NCBI GenBank assembly: GCA_028023455.1
Contig: JAQFVV010012671.1
Location: 432,001 to 496,000 of the forward strand
Source of the DNA: Epiperipatus broadwayi
Lineage: Eukaryota > Onychophora > Udeonychophora > Euonychophora > Peripatidae
Direction of reading: 5' to 3'
Length of the DNA: 64,000 bases
Position 1 is the stretch's first letter. Every line of letters begins with the position of its first letter. Made by a program: the position numbers and the translations under genes. The notes below the pieces were generated by a model. It saw only the letters and a list, made by a program, of their open reading frames with translations, ran no database searches and had not been told where the DNA came from. This document shows, piece after piece, positions 12,513 through 23,155 of the stretch.

Positions 12513-13461
12513 CACCTGGGTCTCGTTTTACGCAATAGATAGGTTCCTCAGAAAACATGCGCAAATGAAATCGCACAAAAATAGACGTAACTTACATTGA
12601 AAAAGGAGGGATGCGGTCTGTGATTTTTCAAAATTCGCATAAAAGCAAAGCACCAATGTAAAATTACTTTAAAATTCGCGCAAAAAAAAAAAATAAGGAA
12701 ATAAAATATGACTAATAAAAAATTTTAAATTTGAAAAAAATTGATACAAGACAAACTTTTTTATAACTATAATATTTAATTTTATTCAAAATAATATATT
12801 TTTATGCATAATTTACAGTAATTTACATTTTTTATACACGTTTTAATTATTATCGATAAACAAGTTCGTTTGCAAACTGATAAAAAAATCAGATTTTTCT
12901 CAAGAGGAAATACAACTAGCACCAACTTCACTCTCATGTTGTGTTGATTTTCTGGTGACAACATAATTAATCTTTGAGACGATGATTTTATTAATTGTTT
13001 ATGAAGCTCGCGATATTCAGACATACAACCATTTAGCTCTTGTTGGAATTTAAGAACACGTTAATGATTAGTGTCATTAATAAGAAAATAATAATTGATT
13101 ACATTCTTTTTTAAAAAGCAAAAACAGAATGTGATTTAAAATGCAAAATTAACACGCACAATGTTTGAACAAATTTACATTATAATCTTGTAAAATTTAA
13201 TATGTGTATACATAAAATGTGAAAATCATAATTTTAATTTCATTATTGCATAAAATCTTACTATTATAAAGCACTGAAAATATTGAAATTAAGATGAAAG
13301 TCGAATTCCAATAATGTGCTATTACTTTCAATATAACGTAAGTGCGCGAAATTTATTATTTAAAGTAATAGCACATTATCGGAAATTGACTTCCGGTGAA
13401 ACACGAATCGCATAACTTCAAAATCGTGTTAAATAAGTCTGCGGAAAAAGAGACCCAGGTG
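12513..13461. mobile_element. Nested 949-bp DNA transposon (TA target, 22-bp TIRs)
   Basis: The ends are inverted repeats: CACCTGGGTCTC at the left and its complement GAGACCCAGGTG at the right. They extend to about 22 bp with two mismatches. TA flanks both sides, and the unoccupied right LTR reads CCTCATATATTTTATTC near 19170-19190, giving a clean empty site with a single TA. This points to a TA-targeting superfamily such as Tc1/mariner. The only sizeable ORF (12782-13024, minus, 80 residues) is not recognised and shows no DDE motif I can see, so the element is probably non-autonomous. Confidence 0.85.
13311..13379. repeat. Perfect 18-bp inverted repeat inside the nested transposon
   Basis: ATAATGTGCTATTACTTT at 13311-13328 is the exact reverse complement of 13362-13379, with a 33-base loop. 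Weaker complementarity continues outward. It lies near the right end of the nested transposon, where subterminal hairpins can serve as transposase sites, though that role is not shown. Confidence 0.8.
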
Positions 13462-14533
13462 TATTTTATTCGTCTGTAAGTCATAATGATATGATTTTCT
13501 AAGCCACCCCAAGTTCTCATATTATAATATAAATTTAGTTTATCCTATCACGTATTATAGCTTATTAGCGCTATCCACCCTCTCGTTTAACCGCTTTAAA
13601 TACATTGAAAATTAATTCCTAATAAAGCCTATAAAAGTCAAGTCATGTGACTGAATGACGAGATAATTATGCTTTTCCTTATTCTACACGTAAATCATAA
13701 ATGATGAATCATTTTAAAATTTCCAAGATAATTAACCTGTCGTTAATATATTTAGTATGAAATCCATGTATAATTAAAATTCATTAGATTATTTGTTATT
13801 CAAACTATCATAATATATATAATAAGAGCCCACATATAGTTATTAAAATCTGTTATATTCTTTGTGATTTAAAATATTATAATGTTCATAATAAAAGCCC
13901 ACATATAGTTATTGAAATCTGTTACATTCTTAGTGATTTAAAACATCATAGCGTGAGTAATAGAAACTCTGTAAAATATATTTTAAATTGGCATATTAAG
14001 CCGCATCGTTTTGATTAATTAATTTCTCACTAATATGTATATTTGGTAGTTGCATATCCATCAATCCTTAAATTATGTTGCTAAGGTAAGCATGGAATGC
14101 CCACGTCAACATTATGTGAAACCCAGATAGAGTATTTATTATGTGTAATCAGATTTATGATGTGTTTAAGTCTCTATATCCATTTGCTCATATACTAATT
14201 TAATTGCATTATTAATGTTATTTTCAATAAATTCATATTTAATAATCTATTCTTTGGACATTTTATTAATTCATGCATGCACATCTGTTATTATATTGCA
14301 TCATCCTTTAATTAATCATTAGATCTCTTGTGTCTCTGCTGACCCTCTGGGTCGGGGATTGTTAGAATGTAGTTTGCTATCATCAGAAGTGTTGTTTGTA
14401 ATGTTATAGACTTGGGAAATGGGCAATAGGGCAGAGTTCATGAGTATTCATGACCTGTGTATCTCGCATATGATTGAACTCTTTGCTTAGATGCTAATTC
14501 TTGTTAGACGTACATACAATTCTGACTGGTACA

Positions 14534-15546
14534 GAGTATTTTTTTTCCCCAGATTTGTACGCCCATCTGTGGTGCACTTCGAAATTACCACACCCTGCAA
14601 TACCCTATAGAGCAATTGATATTATGTATAATGTTTTTTTTCCTCTGGTTCAAATATTAATGAATAAATATATGTAAAAAAATGTTTTTTGGGTTTGAAC
14701 CCAAATCCTACTGCCTCAATAATATGTCCACACCCTGCAATACCCTGGAGAGTATTCAAATTGTATATATAACATTTTCTATTTTTAAAGAATTGTGAAA
14801 TATGTATAAGATTTTTTTTCGGACCTAAAAGACGCAATATAAGCCGAACAATATGAGATGTGACCTTAAAATAAATTTGGTATTGATAATACTAATCTTA
14901 TAAATAATAACGTATACTATTGCTAAACTTTAATGAGTATTTTGCTTTTGACTTACTAATGTTTTATTTTCTCAAAAGTCTAATACTAAGATTATTATGA
15001 CTACTTATATGTATTGAGTATGTAAACCGTAATAAAGTTAGCAATCAAATTTGTCGATGAGTGGAAAGCCTACTGCATTGACATGGCACCCATGTATTAT
15101 ACACACTTATACATTTTGACAATCGGTAAACACTCACGAAAACCATAATCAGGTAAATGAGTGAGCAAAAGAGAGTCATTGTATCACATGTTTTTGTATG
15201 TCCCATACAATAAGAAAATCAAAAGATTTTTTTAGTACATTTCAGGTGCAAGGAAGCTGATGGAATATATGGCAAGGGAAAGTCATGGTAAAAATAATTT
15301 TTTTTATCTTTGATATTTTATTTTATCTGTTGATATGTATTAATTTTGACAGAGATAGTTGAGTGTAAATATTTGGCAGTAATAGGGGGCATTATAAAAG
15401 TAGAGATGGCAGAAACAGAACAGTTGAAAGGAGGTTGAGTTTTGGCATAGGTGATGGTTGAGGAAAGGAAGGGGAGTAAATTAGTTATCAATAAATAATA
15501 ATAATAATAATAAAATTCAGCGATCAGATGAAAAAAAATTGTTAAG
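14534..15546. other. Interior leader of the LTR retrotransposon
   Basis: There is no ORF. Two partly similar blocks beginning CACACCCTGCAATACCCT lie near 14589 and 14731. No clear primer-binding site follows the LTR. The sequence TGGTACAGAG straddles the LTR end and resembles the complement of an animal initiator tRNA 3' end with one base missing. That is only suggestive. Confidence 0.5.
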
Positions 15547-16329
15547 ATGAAGGGAAGTAGAGAATTAGGGACAGAAGAGGACAAACAAAGCCTACTAGCC
15601 TTAATGCTTAGTATGCTCCAAGAAACCAGAGAGACTAGGGAAGAGTCCCGGAGATATTTCCAAGAACTCCAAGAGATGAAAATAGACATGAAACAAAGAG
15701 TAGATGAAACAAATATAGCTGTTAGGGAAGTGAAAGACGAATGTGACCAACTACACCACCATTTCCAAGAGTCTGAAGAGACACTGGATGAGATAAAAGG
15801 CCACATCAGGATGCAAGGGGAACATGTGGAAGAGACCTAAGGGGTGATGAAACAGATCATTGAGAATCTGCGTCGGGAGGAAAAACAAATAAAACTGGGG
15901 GAAAGACCTGAATCAGGCAGCCAAGATGGAGCACACCCAGATTCTAACATAAAAGGGGGGAAGACAGAATACCATTACCATGTAGTAAATATGGACAAAA
16001 CAGTAGTTAAAAAATTTATAGCGATAGAAAGGGCTCAGGAGTCAGATAAAATAGTCAGTCAGGGAACTAATGGCAATATGGCCAAGTTTATACAGGTGCA
16101 GGTTTTTTGGGGGGAACCGGGAGATAACCCACAGGATCATCCGGGAAGCCCAGAGGAGCTCTTTGTCATCAGTTCGGCTATGAATACAGAGCAAGAGGCC
16201 ATGAAATTTCAGGATACCCTGAAGAATCAGGTGAATGACCACAGCTATATCATCCAACCGGTTAACCTAGCATTGATTATAACAAAGGTACAAAAAGCAG
16301 TGATTACCAACCCCAGGGACAGGAAATGA
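15547..16329 (+). pseudogene. Gag-like coiled-coil ORF of the LTR element, interrupted
   Basis: One reading frame of about 260 codons runs from the ATG at 15547, broken only by a TAA at 15838-15840. The first 97 residues are strongly charged with heptad-like Leu/Met/Glu spacing (LLALMLSMLQETRETREE, then QELQEMKIDMKQRVDE), as in a coiled coil. The second part is hydrophilic, then becomes mixed (YHYHVVNMDKTVVKKF). After the TGA at 16327 the frame stays protein-like with further stops to about 16650. There is no CCHC zinc knuckle, protease or RT motif. It resembles a gag in position and composition only. I do not recognise the family. The 162-residue antisense ORF at 15318-15806 is taken as a shadow. 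Confidence 0.6.
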
Positions 16330-17038
16330 ATTAAAGAAATGTTGGAAAGTTATTCCAAGGTATTTTCCCAAGTCACCAAGTTCCGATCTCTTACAGTTGT
16401 TGCATACTCGGACTCCTAAATCATTGAAACCATTCATCATGATATGCCTGCCTGGGTGCAAAAACTTATGATTGGAAGCCATATTGCGGGGTAGATAAGA
16501 TTTCTCAACTTTTAATGTCCCTCAATTATGATAACTTGGCTCCAGAACCGGATAAAGCCAAGAAAACAGAAGGACCGGGAAGCCACCGTAATGCAGGAAC
16601 ATACGATTCACATCTTAAACCATACATACCGCCCGACCCTGGGAGATAATAATCTAGGCCCACCAAAACAGATGGACTGATTCAGTAGAATTGACAGACA
16701 TGACATGAAAAAAAAATAGAGCATTCTAGGAGACCCCACATTGGTTAAAAGGTTTTGTGTTAAAAAGGTAAAGAAACCTAAAGATAGAGTCCAATGTTAT
16801 ATTTTTTTTATATAAATACAGTTGCTAATAGATTATTTAGACAAAAGAGAGTGACAATGAGGTTTAGGTGGTATAATTGTTAGTTGATCGTACTAATGGC
16901 AGTTTAATGATAGAGTTCAAATTATCTAAATCCTGTTAAGATGGAGATACTAAACTGTGCGTTTTCTTGTCACCTGAAATAATGCATTGATCCGAAGTAG
17001 AATCCTTTTTTTATTGTTTTTTTTATCGTTTCCTTATC
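16330..17038. other. Interior 3' part of the LTR retrotransposon
   Basis: The decayed continuation of the gag-like frame reaches to about 16650. Non-coding AT-rich sequence follows up to the polypurine tract. There is no RT, RNase H or integrase coding sequence. Confidence 0.6.
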
Positions 17039-17048
17039 AGGGGGAATA
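17039..17048 (+). promoter_or_regulatory. Polypurine tract before the right LTR
   Basis: AGGGGGAA followed by TA lies immediately upstream of the TG that opens the right LTR, where the plus-strand primer of LTR retrotransposons is generated. The G run stands out against the AT-rich surroundings. Confidence 0.7.
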
Positions 17049-17500
17049 TGAAGCAGTCAAATCTGTTGCACACATTTGGTTTCATTTTCTGGTGATGTTT
17101 GAAACCTTCAAACATGGGTTCGAACTCAGTCATGTAATAATAAATCACTAGGGAGTGAAGATATACAGATGCACATGATTGTTTATTTTTTGTTAAGCTT
17201 TATTCTCGTTTAATATTAATTAAAATAATAAAACATAAATTTTTATCACGGTAAACAATCATGCGTATGTGTGTGTGTAATAGATAAACATAATAATTTT
17301 ATTAAAAATGTTTATATTACGTATATATTTTTATTCATGTATTTTTATTTGAGAGGAAGTTCGAGAGAGTAAGGCAAATTTAGCAAACAAAAGACGTGCC
17401 TTATTTTATTTTCAGAAAAGATTTGTTTATTTTAACATAGGTTTATTTTAAAAATTTCACATTCATTAAAATTTATCCTGCAGGTCTATTTTCAGTTCAA

Positions 17501-17628
17501 AATAGACCAAGACCAGCTCTCTCGAATTTGATCTCATGCATACTTTCAAATTAGCTGTGTCATTAATAGACCAAGACCAGCTCTCTCGAATTTGATCTCA
17601 TGCATACTTTCAAATTAGCTGTGTCATT
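17501..17628 (+). repeat. 64-bp tandem duplication in the right LTR
   Basis: The unit beginning AATAGACCAAGACC and ending GCTGTGTCATT occurs at 17501-17564 and again at 17565-17628. The left LTR has one unit, so the duplication arose after integration. Confidence 0.9.
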
Positions 17629-17676
17629 GTTGACCATTAACTGATATCTGGGATTACCAAAGGCAGCCAAAATGAG

Positions 17677-17684
17677 TATAAATA
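17677..17684 (+). promoter_or_regulatory. Candidate TATA box in right LTR
   Basis: TATAAATA at the position matching 11019-11026 in the left LTR. It is conserved in both copies but weak as independent evidence in AT-rich DNA. Confidence 0.35.
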
Positions 17685-20238
17685 CCCACCACATTTTCTA
17701 ACTCTTGACACTGTGCATTTTATTTCTAAACATTGTTGTCAAGGTAATCTACATCACTTAAAAATTTTAAAATGGGTCGTGAGTAGAAAGAAAATTTGCT
17801 TCCCCAATCTCTCCAAGATCAGACCCGTGCCAATGTACTCATAAGCCATCGTCTCATATATGCTGCCAAAATGAACTATAAAATACACCAGGAAAGGACA
17901 TTAACCATGATTTTGCCAAAATAATGCCAAATTAATCATATTTCTTCAAAAATGAAATCAACACATGTGTATACAGCCATCAAATCGTCCAACAGAAAGG
18001 TAATTCCCTGCTGCAAAATGAACTCTAAAACTTTCATCTAAATAATTTTATTAATTGTAAGCTGTAACATTCAACCTCTAGCTATGTAAAGTTATTTCAC
18101 CTAAAGCATATCTTTGTAATATTTCCATTTTTGTAGTCTTTATTTTCTTTAAAATGTAATTGCTTATTTTCCCATCGGTAATGCCAAACCGATTAATTGC
18201 TTAAACAATGACTTTTCTTCTTGCTTTAAGTTATAAATTTTATTTGATTTTCTAAAACTCAATTGCTGGGTTTTCACTCTTACTGTTTTATTATTTTTTT
18301 TAAATGCGGCAATTTTAATTTGATATTATATAAATCATACCCATTTTAATATGCTAATAATTCAATCAGGCGAATTAACCTTATATTATTTTCCTATTCC
18401 GCCATTAAGGAATTTTAAATCATAAACGTAAGTTTTCTTACTAAAGTATAAAAATTTACCCAGTTGAAAAATATTCCTAAACTATTTTTATTAATTTATA
18501 TTAAGCTATCCGTTATCATTTCAAATAAACTATTAACTATTATTTCACACTATTGATTAATATTAAGTAAATTTAGTATTAAATAAATTGAAGTTCAGAT
18601 CCTTACTTTTAGTTGATGATTCAGTATATAATTAGCCCGCCATCTAACGATAATATAAGTAACTAATTTCTCGGGTGTATTGATATGTGTTTAATGAAGG
18701 AAATCTTAGTTTTTAATTTTTTATTATTGATATGCTAAATAATCTTTTAGGCAAATTGTATGCCCTTTTTGGGATTGCTTATATATTATCATTTCATTAC
18801 GCTAGGCTTACTTACTCTTTAAGGCCATAAAAATCAGTGTTAATACAGACCTGAAAGCCTTCGCGATGCGTCCCGATGATAGCGTTCATCAATCAAATGT
18901 TGCTTTGTCATACTCTCTCTCATTACAAGAATTCTTAAAGCACATTTTTCGGTGGAGTGTGGAGGCCCCAACTCCAAAGGTTGTGTTTGGTCGTGTAGGC
19001 TCTATTATGGGTTAACATTCAGAAAAATGAAACCATAGTATGTTGTCGACCACTTCTTCAAATGCCATCTGTCACAATCGTGGAAGAGCTTATATATTTT
19101 CATTCTCAAGTTGATGAAGCTTCTCATCCTTTCAAAGATTATCATTTGGTCTGCACGCTATCGTTTATAATTCCTCATATATTTTATTCGTCTGTAAGTC
19201 GTAATGATATGATTTCCTAAGCCACCCCAAGTTCTCATATTATAATATAAATTTAGTTTGCCCTATCACATGTTATAGCTTATTAGTGCTATCCACCCTC
19301 TTGTTAAACCGCTTTAAATACGTTTAAAATTAATTCCTAATAAAACCTATAAAAGTCAAGTCATGTGACTGAATGTCGAGATAATTATGCTTTTCCTTAT
19401 TCTACATGTAAATCATAAATGATAAATCATTTTATAATTTTCAAGATAATTAACCTGTCGTTAATATAATTATGATGAAATCCATGTATAATTAAAATTC
19501 ATTAGATTATTTGTTATTCAAACTATCATAATATATATAATAAGAGCCCACATATAGTTATTAAAATCTGTTATATTCTTTGTGATTTAAAATATTACAA
19601 TGTTCATAAAAAAATCTGTTACATTCTTAGTGAGTTAAAATATCATAGCATGAGTAATAGAAACCCTGTAAAATATATTTTAAATTAGCATATTAAGCCG
19701 CATCGTTTCGATTAATTAATTTCTCACTAATATGTATATTTGGTAGTTGCATATCCATCAATCCTTAAATTATGTTACTAAGGTAAGCATGGAATGCCCA
19801 TGTCAACATTATGTGAAACCCAGATAGAGTATTTATTATGTGTAATCAGATTTATGATGTGTTTAAGTCTCTATATCCATTTGCTCATATACTAATTTAA
19901 TTGCATTATTAATGTTATTTTCAATAAATTTATATTTAATAATCTATTCTTTGGACATTTTATTAATTCATGCATGCACATCTGTTATTATATTGCATCA
20001 TCCTTTAATTAATCATTAGATCTCTCATGTCTCTGCTGACCCTCTGGGTCGGGGATTGTTAGAATGTAGTTTGCTTTCATCAGAAGTATTGTTTGTAATG
20101 TTATAGACTTGGGAAATGGGCGATAGGGTGGAATTCATGAGTATTCCTGACCTGTGTATTTCGCATATGATTGAACTCTAGGTACTTTTGCTTAGATGCT
20201 AATTCTTGTTAGACGAACATACAATTCTGACTGGTACA

Positions 20239-20242
20239 ATAG
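20239..20242. repeat. Target-site duplication ATAG, right
   Basis: ATAG directly follows the terminal CA of the right LTR and matches 10449-10452. Confidence 0.8.
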
Positions 20243-22787
20243 ATGTTAATCATAAAATAAGTTCAATAAAAAAAATTGTGATTTTAATCAATAAAAATAC
20301 GAGATAGAAATGCCAAATAATTCAAACATCTTTAAAAACACATCAATCATTGAGAAATATAAATGTTAAATCCATTATATTTTTATTTATTTATAACCTC
20401 ATTTTTTAATAGGAGCATATCTGTTATTAATTTTATATAATATAAAGCTTAATTATATAATCAAAATGGTTTTATTTTTATACCAGATTAGCTCTGATTT
20501 ATAGACAACTTCATCCATGGAATAAATATTTTCTATTGAAGTGATGTACAAACTTATATTATGAATAACTTCATTTTTGGATAACTTTAAAATTACATGA
20601 TACTTAATAAGAAAATTAATGAAACCTTCATAGTATCAAAGATGGGATTCTGTGCCATTTATCTATTAATAACCTATCTATTACACACACATAAATAAAT
20701 GATAGTTTTTAATTATGGTTCACCAAAAAGAAAACTCGCTCATAAAAATCTAAATAAATGTCATTCTTTGTTTACTTATGTACTATTAATCATATTAAAA
20801 TTCTCTCTGACTTTTCTGGTATTGGAAATTCTTGCTGAAACTATTTGATTTCATCAAAAAAAATCTGTGCTTTCAAAGTGGAGTCATTCATGAGGACTAA
20901 ATCATCAGGTTCAGAAAATCTTCATTATAGTGATCCAATAGGACAATAAGTAGAAATATTAATCTTCTCTTTACCAAAGTTTTTAATAACTTCTCCTGTG
21001 GAAAATAATATTCAACATAGTAAATAGTGAACTGGAATTTTAGCATAACAGTAAATGTATTTAATTTAATCACTATCAAAATTTGAAATAATAATAGTTT
21101 TAGTTCAATCAGACAAATCAGTCCTTCCCTTCTTAGTTTAAAGAATATTATTTTCAATTCCTAACACTTTTCCATATTTATTTACTGAAACAGTTTCTTC
21201 ATCAACATTTTAACATATTAAGGGGCTACAAACTAATAAGAGATCCGAATAGTTCAGGACAAAATTAGTTAACTTCTGAAGAGAGATTTTGATATGTTTG
21301 CAGGTATCAAAAATTCCTGGAACTCTTGAAACTGTGAAAAGATTATTTCTTTGCATAATACCTTTTAGAAGTTTCTTCTTCAGCAATACAAATATTTTTT
21401 TTCATTTTTATATGAAAATGCTGTAACATTGTAGTAATACACTACTCCTATTACACATTTTATAGCTTTTTGTATTTCATTTGTTATTGCCCACTCAAGT
21501 TTCTTGGACAATGATTGGCATTTGGCTCCAATTATTAAGTTTTATAGGCATACTTTTCTTTAATTGAACCAATTATCTTAGTATTATAAGAATAATTTGG
21601 CAATGGGCAGGTTTAAAGGTTACTCCAATCATTACATTAGTCCAATAAAAACGTGTTATTTTAAATTACATGATTTCATTTTAAACATTTTTAATCTTTC
21701 TTTTTATAATTCCTCTTATTATTTTCTTTTATAATATTTTTACTGCTGCTGATATTTTGTTTTTTAAAAAAGAACATTTATTGTTTGAGATAAGATTAGG
21801 AAAAAAATGGGGGGGGGGGGTTATAGTATATATGATCACTGGAGATATTCAAACTATAATGGAGTGAAACAGTAACTTATATGAATGCATAGTTATGGAT
21901 ATACAGAGTTTCAAAAATACAGGAAAGATTAATTACTCCTAATATAGACTGATAGTATGACCCATTACTTCTTACATTGCCTGTACATGAATTGTGGTTT
22001 AATTTACATATATATTCTACTGCATCGATAAGCAATGCAATACATACATTTTGGTAACTTTATTAATATTACTTTCACATAATGGAATCTTAAATTATAA
22101 ATATGACAGCTTTAATATTAGTTTTCATTGTATAGGATCATTTTTAACAATATATAATTATTAACTTTAGTGGCACATGAAGTAAAACTTTAAACAGAAT
22201 TAATATAATGTTTTTATTACAGATATTTTTAATTATAAATTAATTTGTAGCACAGGGGTTGGGTTATATTTATAGAGCAGCATGATAAACAAAAAATGGT
22301 TTATATAATTAATTGAATGGGAATATGCTTGCCATCCTTCACTAATTCTTTACATAATTCTAAGAAATTGAAAAATAACCTTACTTGATATGATGGGGTG
22401 GGTAGGTGGGGGATGACGACTAAGAGTAAGAAAAGAAACCAAAAAAAATCAATTTAGATACATATTGTTATTACTTTAAAATCAGCTTTAAATTTAGCAT
22501 CTTCTTGACTTGCTCCATCCCTTGGGACTTTGAGAGCAAAGAAATATAAACACATTTAATGATTTAAAATTTAACTCCTTCATCATTCAAGATAACGTAA
22601 ATAAAATGCAAAATATATTTCTAAATTGCTAAATAATTAAGACCAGTAGATTTAACATCAATGATAAATACTATATACAATTTACTAACCTGAAGAAAAT
22701 ATTGAATTACAGTTAAAAAACCTTTGAATAAAATTAAAGCAGTTTTACTAGTAAGATGATAATGACTTTGAGACTTCCTCTGTGCAG

Positions 22788-22894
22788 ATGAATATACAGA
22801 TTCATGGTCTTCAGACTTGCATGGACATGGTATGATGCAGATGGATCTTAATCATGTTGATGGAACTTTTCTGGATGCCAAACTTCCCCTATGA
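22788..22894 (+). other. Candidate terminal exon (very tentative)
   Basis: A pyrimidine-rich tract ending TGTGCAG precedes an open frame of about 35 codons (EYTDSWSSDLHGHGMMQMDL...) that stops at TGA 22892-22894. The stretch is less AT-rich than its surroundings and uses mixed amino acids. I recognise no homologue, and no partner exon was found. Chance is a real alternative. Confidence 0.15.
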
Positions 22895-23069
22895 TCACAG
22901 AGAAGCAGACACCCATCTACTTGCTCATAACAGCAGGTACTTTTAACATTTTTTTCTTCTTCATAAATAACAAAAGAGTAATAAACAGAATCTTAAGCAG
23001 ACTAGCTAATTAAAAACTTATGCTGAATATATAAGATATTGTGCAAAATATTAAGCCAAATATTAATAT

Positions 23070-23155
23070 GATCTTGTGCAAAAATGTATGATTCTCTAAA
23101 TAAGATCTTGTGCCAAATATATGATTTTTTAAATAGGATCTTGTGCCAAATATAG
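23070..23155. repeat. Short tandem repeat, period 33-34 bp
   Basis: GATCTTGTGCMAAA...TATGATT units start at 23070, 23104 and 23137, with the last partial. No function is evident. Confidence 0.7.

Larger units (their letters stand above)
10453..14533 (+). repeat. Left LTR, 4,081 bp including a nested transposon
   Basis: This aligns with 17049-20238 over its whole length. The main difference is a 949-bp insertion at 12513-13461 plus the TA it duplicated. Without these it is about 3.13 kb. In the first 190 aligned bases I count about ten substitutions, so the LTRs have diverged appreciably since insertion. An internal direct repeat near 13806-13930 (around GCCCACATATAGTTATT) is partly deleted in the right LTR. 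A TATA-like box lies at 11019-11026. Small ORFs, for example at 12221-12406 on the minus strand, are not conserved between the LTRs and are not called. Confidence 0.88.
10453..20238 (+). mobile_element. LTR retrotransposon with giant LTRs and a short interior
   Basis: Two long direct repeats, both starting TGAAGCAGTC and ending GACTGGTACA, enclose a 2.5-kb interior. Exact ATAG duplications flank the whole. A purine tract (AGGGGGAA) lies just before the right LTR, as expected for plus-strand priming. The interior holds only a broken coiled-coil ORF, and no protease, reverse transcriptase or integrase reading frame is visible. It therefore looks non-autonomous, like large retrotransposon derivatives (LARD-type elements). 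It differs from a segmental duplication in having TG/CA ends, a target duplication and a polypurine tract. The orientation is set by the purine tract and the ORF strand. Confidence 0.88.
17049..20238 (+). repeat. Right LTR, 3,190 bp
   Basis: It begins TGAAGCAGTC and ends CTGGTACA, matching the left LTR. It lacks the nested transposon, carries a private 64-bp tandem duplication at 17501-17628, and has a small deletion near 19608. Many positions that are CG in the left LTR are TG or CA here (for example near 17079, 17649, 17966 and 18267), consistent with methyl-cytosine decay. Confidence 0.88.

Noticed and set aside
15318-15806. 162-residue minus-strand ORF opposite the gag-like ORF
   Set aside because: It is Ser/Trp/Tyr-rich sequence antisense to a charged coiled-coil frame, includes the translation of a (TAA)n run, and has no recognisable domain. 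The plus strand agrees with the element's polypurine tract.
10453-20238. Simple segmental duplication of a 3-kb block
   Set aside because: The ends are TG and CA, a purine tract precedes the right copy, and ATAG flanks the pair, which together define an LTR element.
20897-21157. 86-residue minus-strand hydrophobic ORF
   Set aside because: Low-complexity Leu/Ile/Phe/Lys composition typical of AT-rich non-coding DNA. No motif was found.
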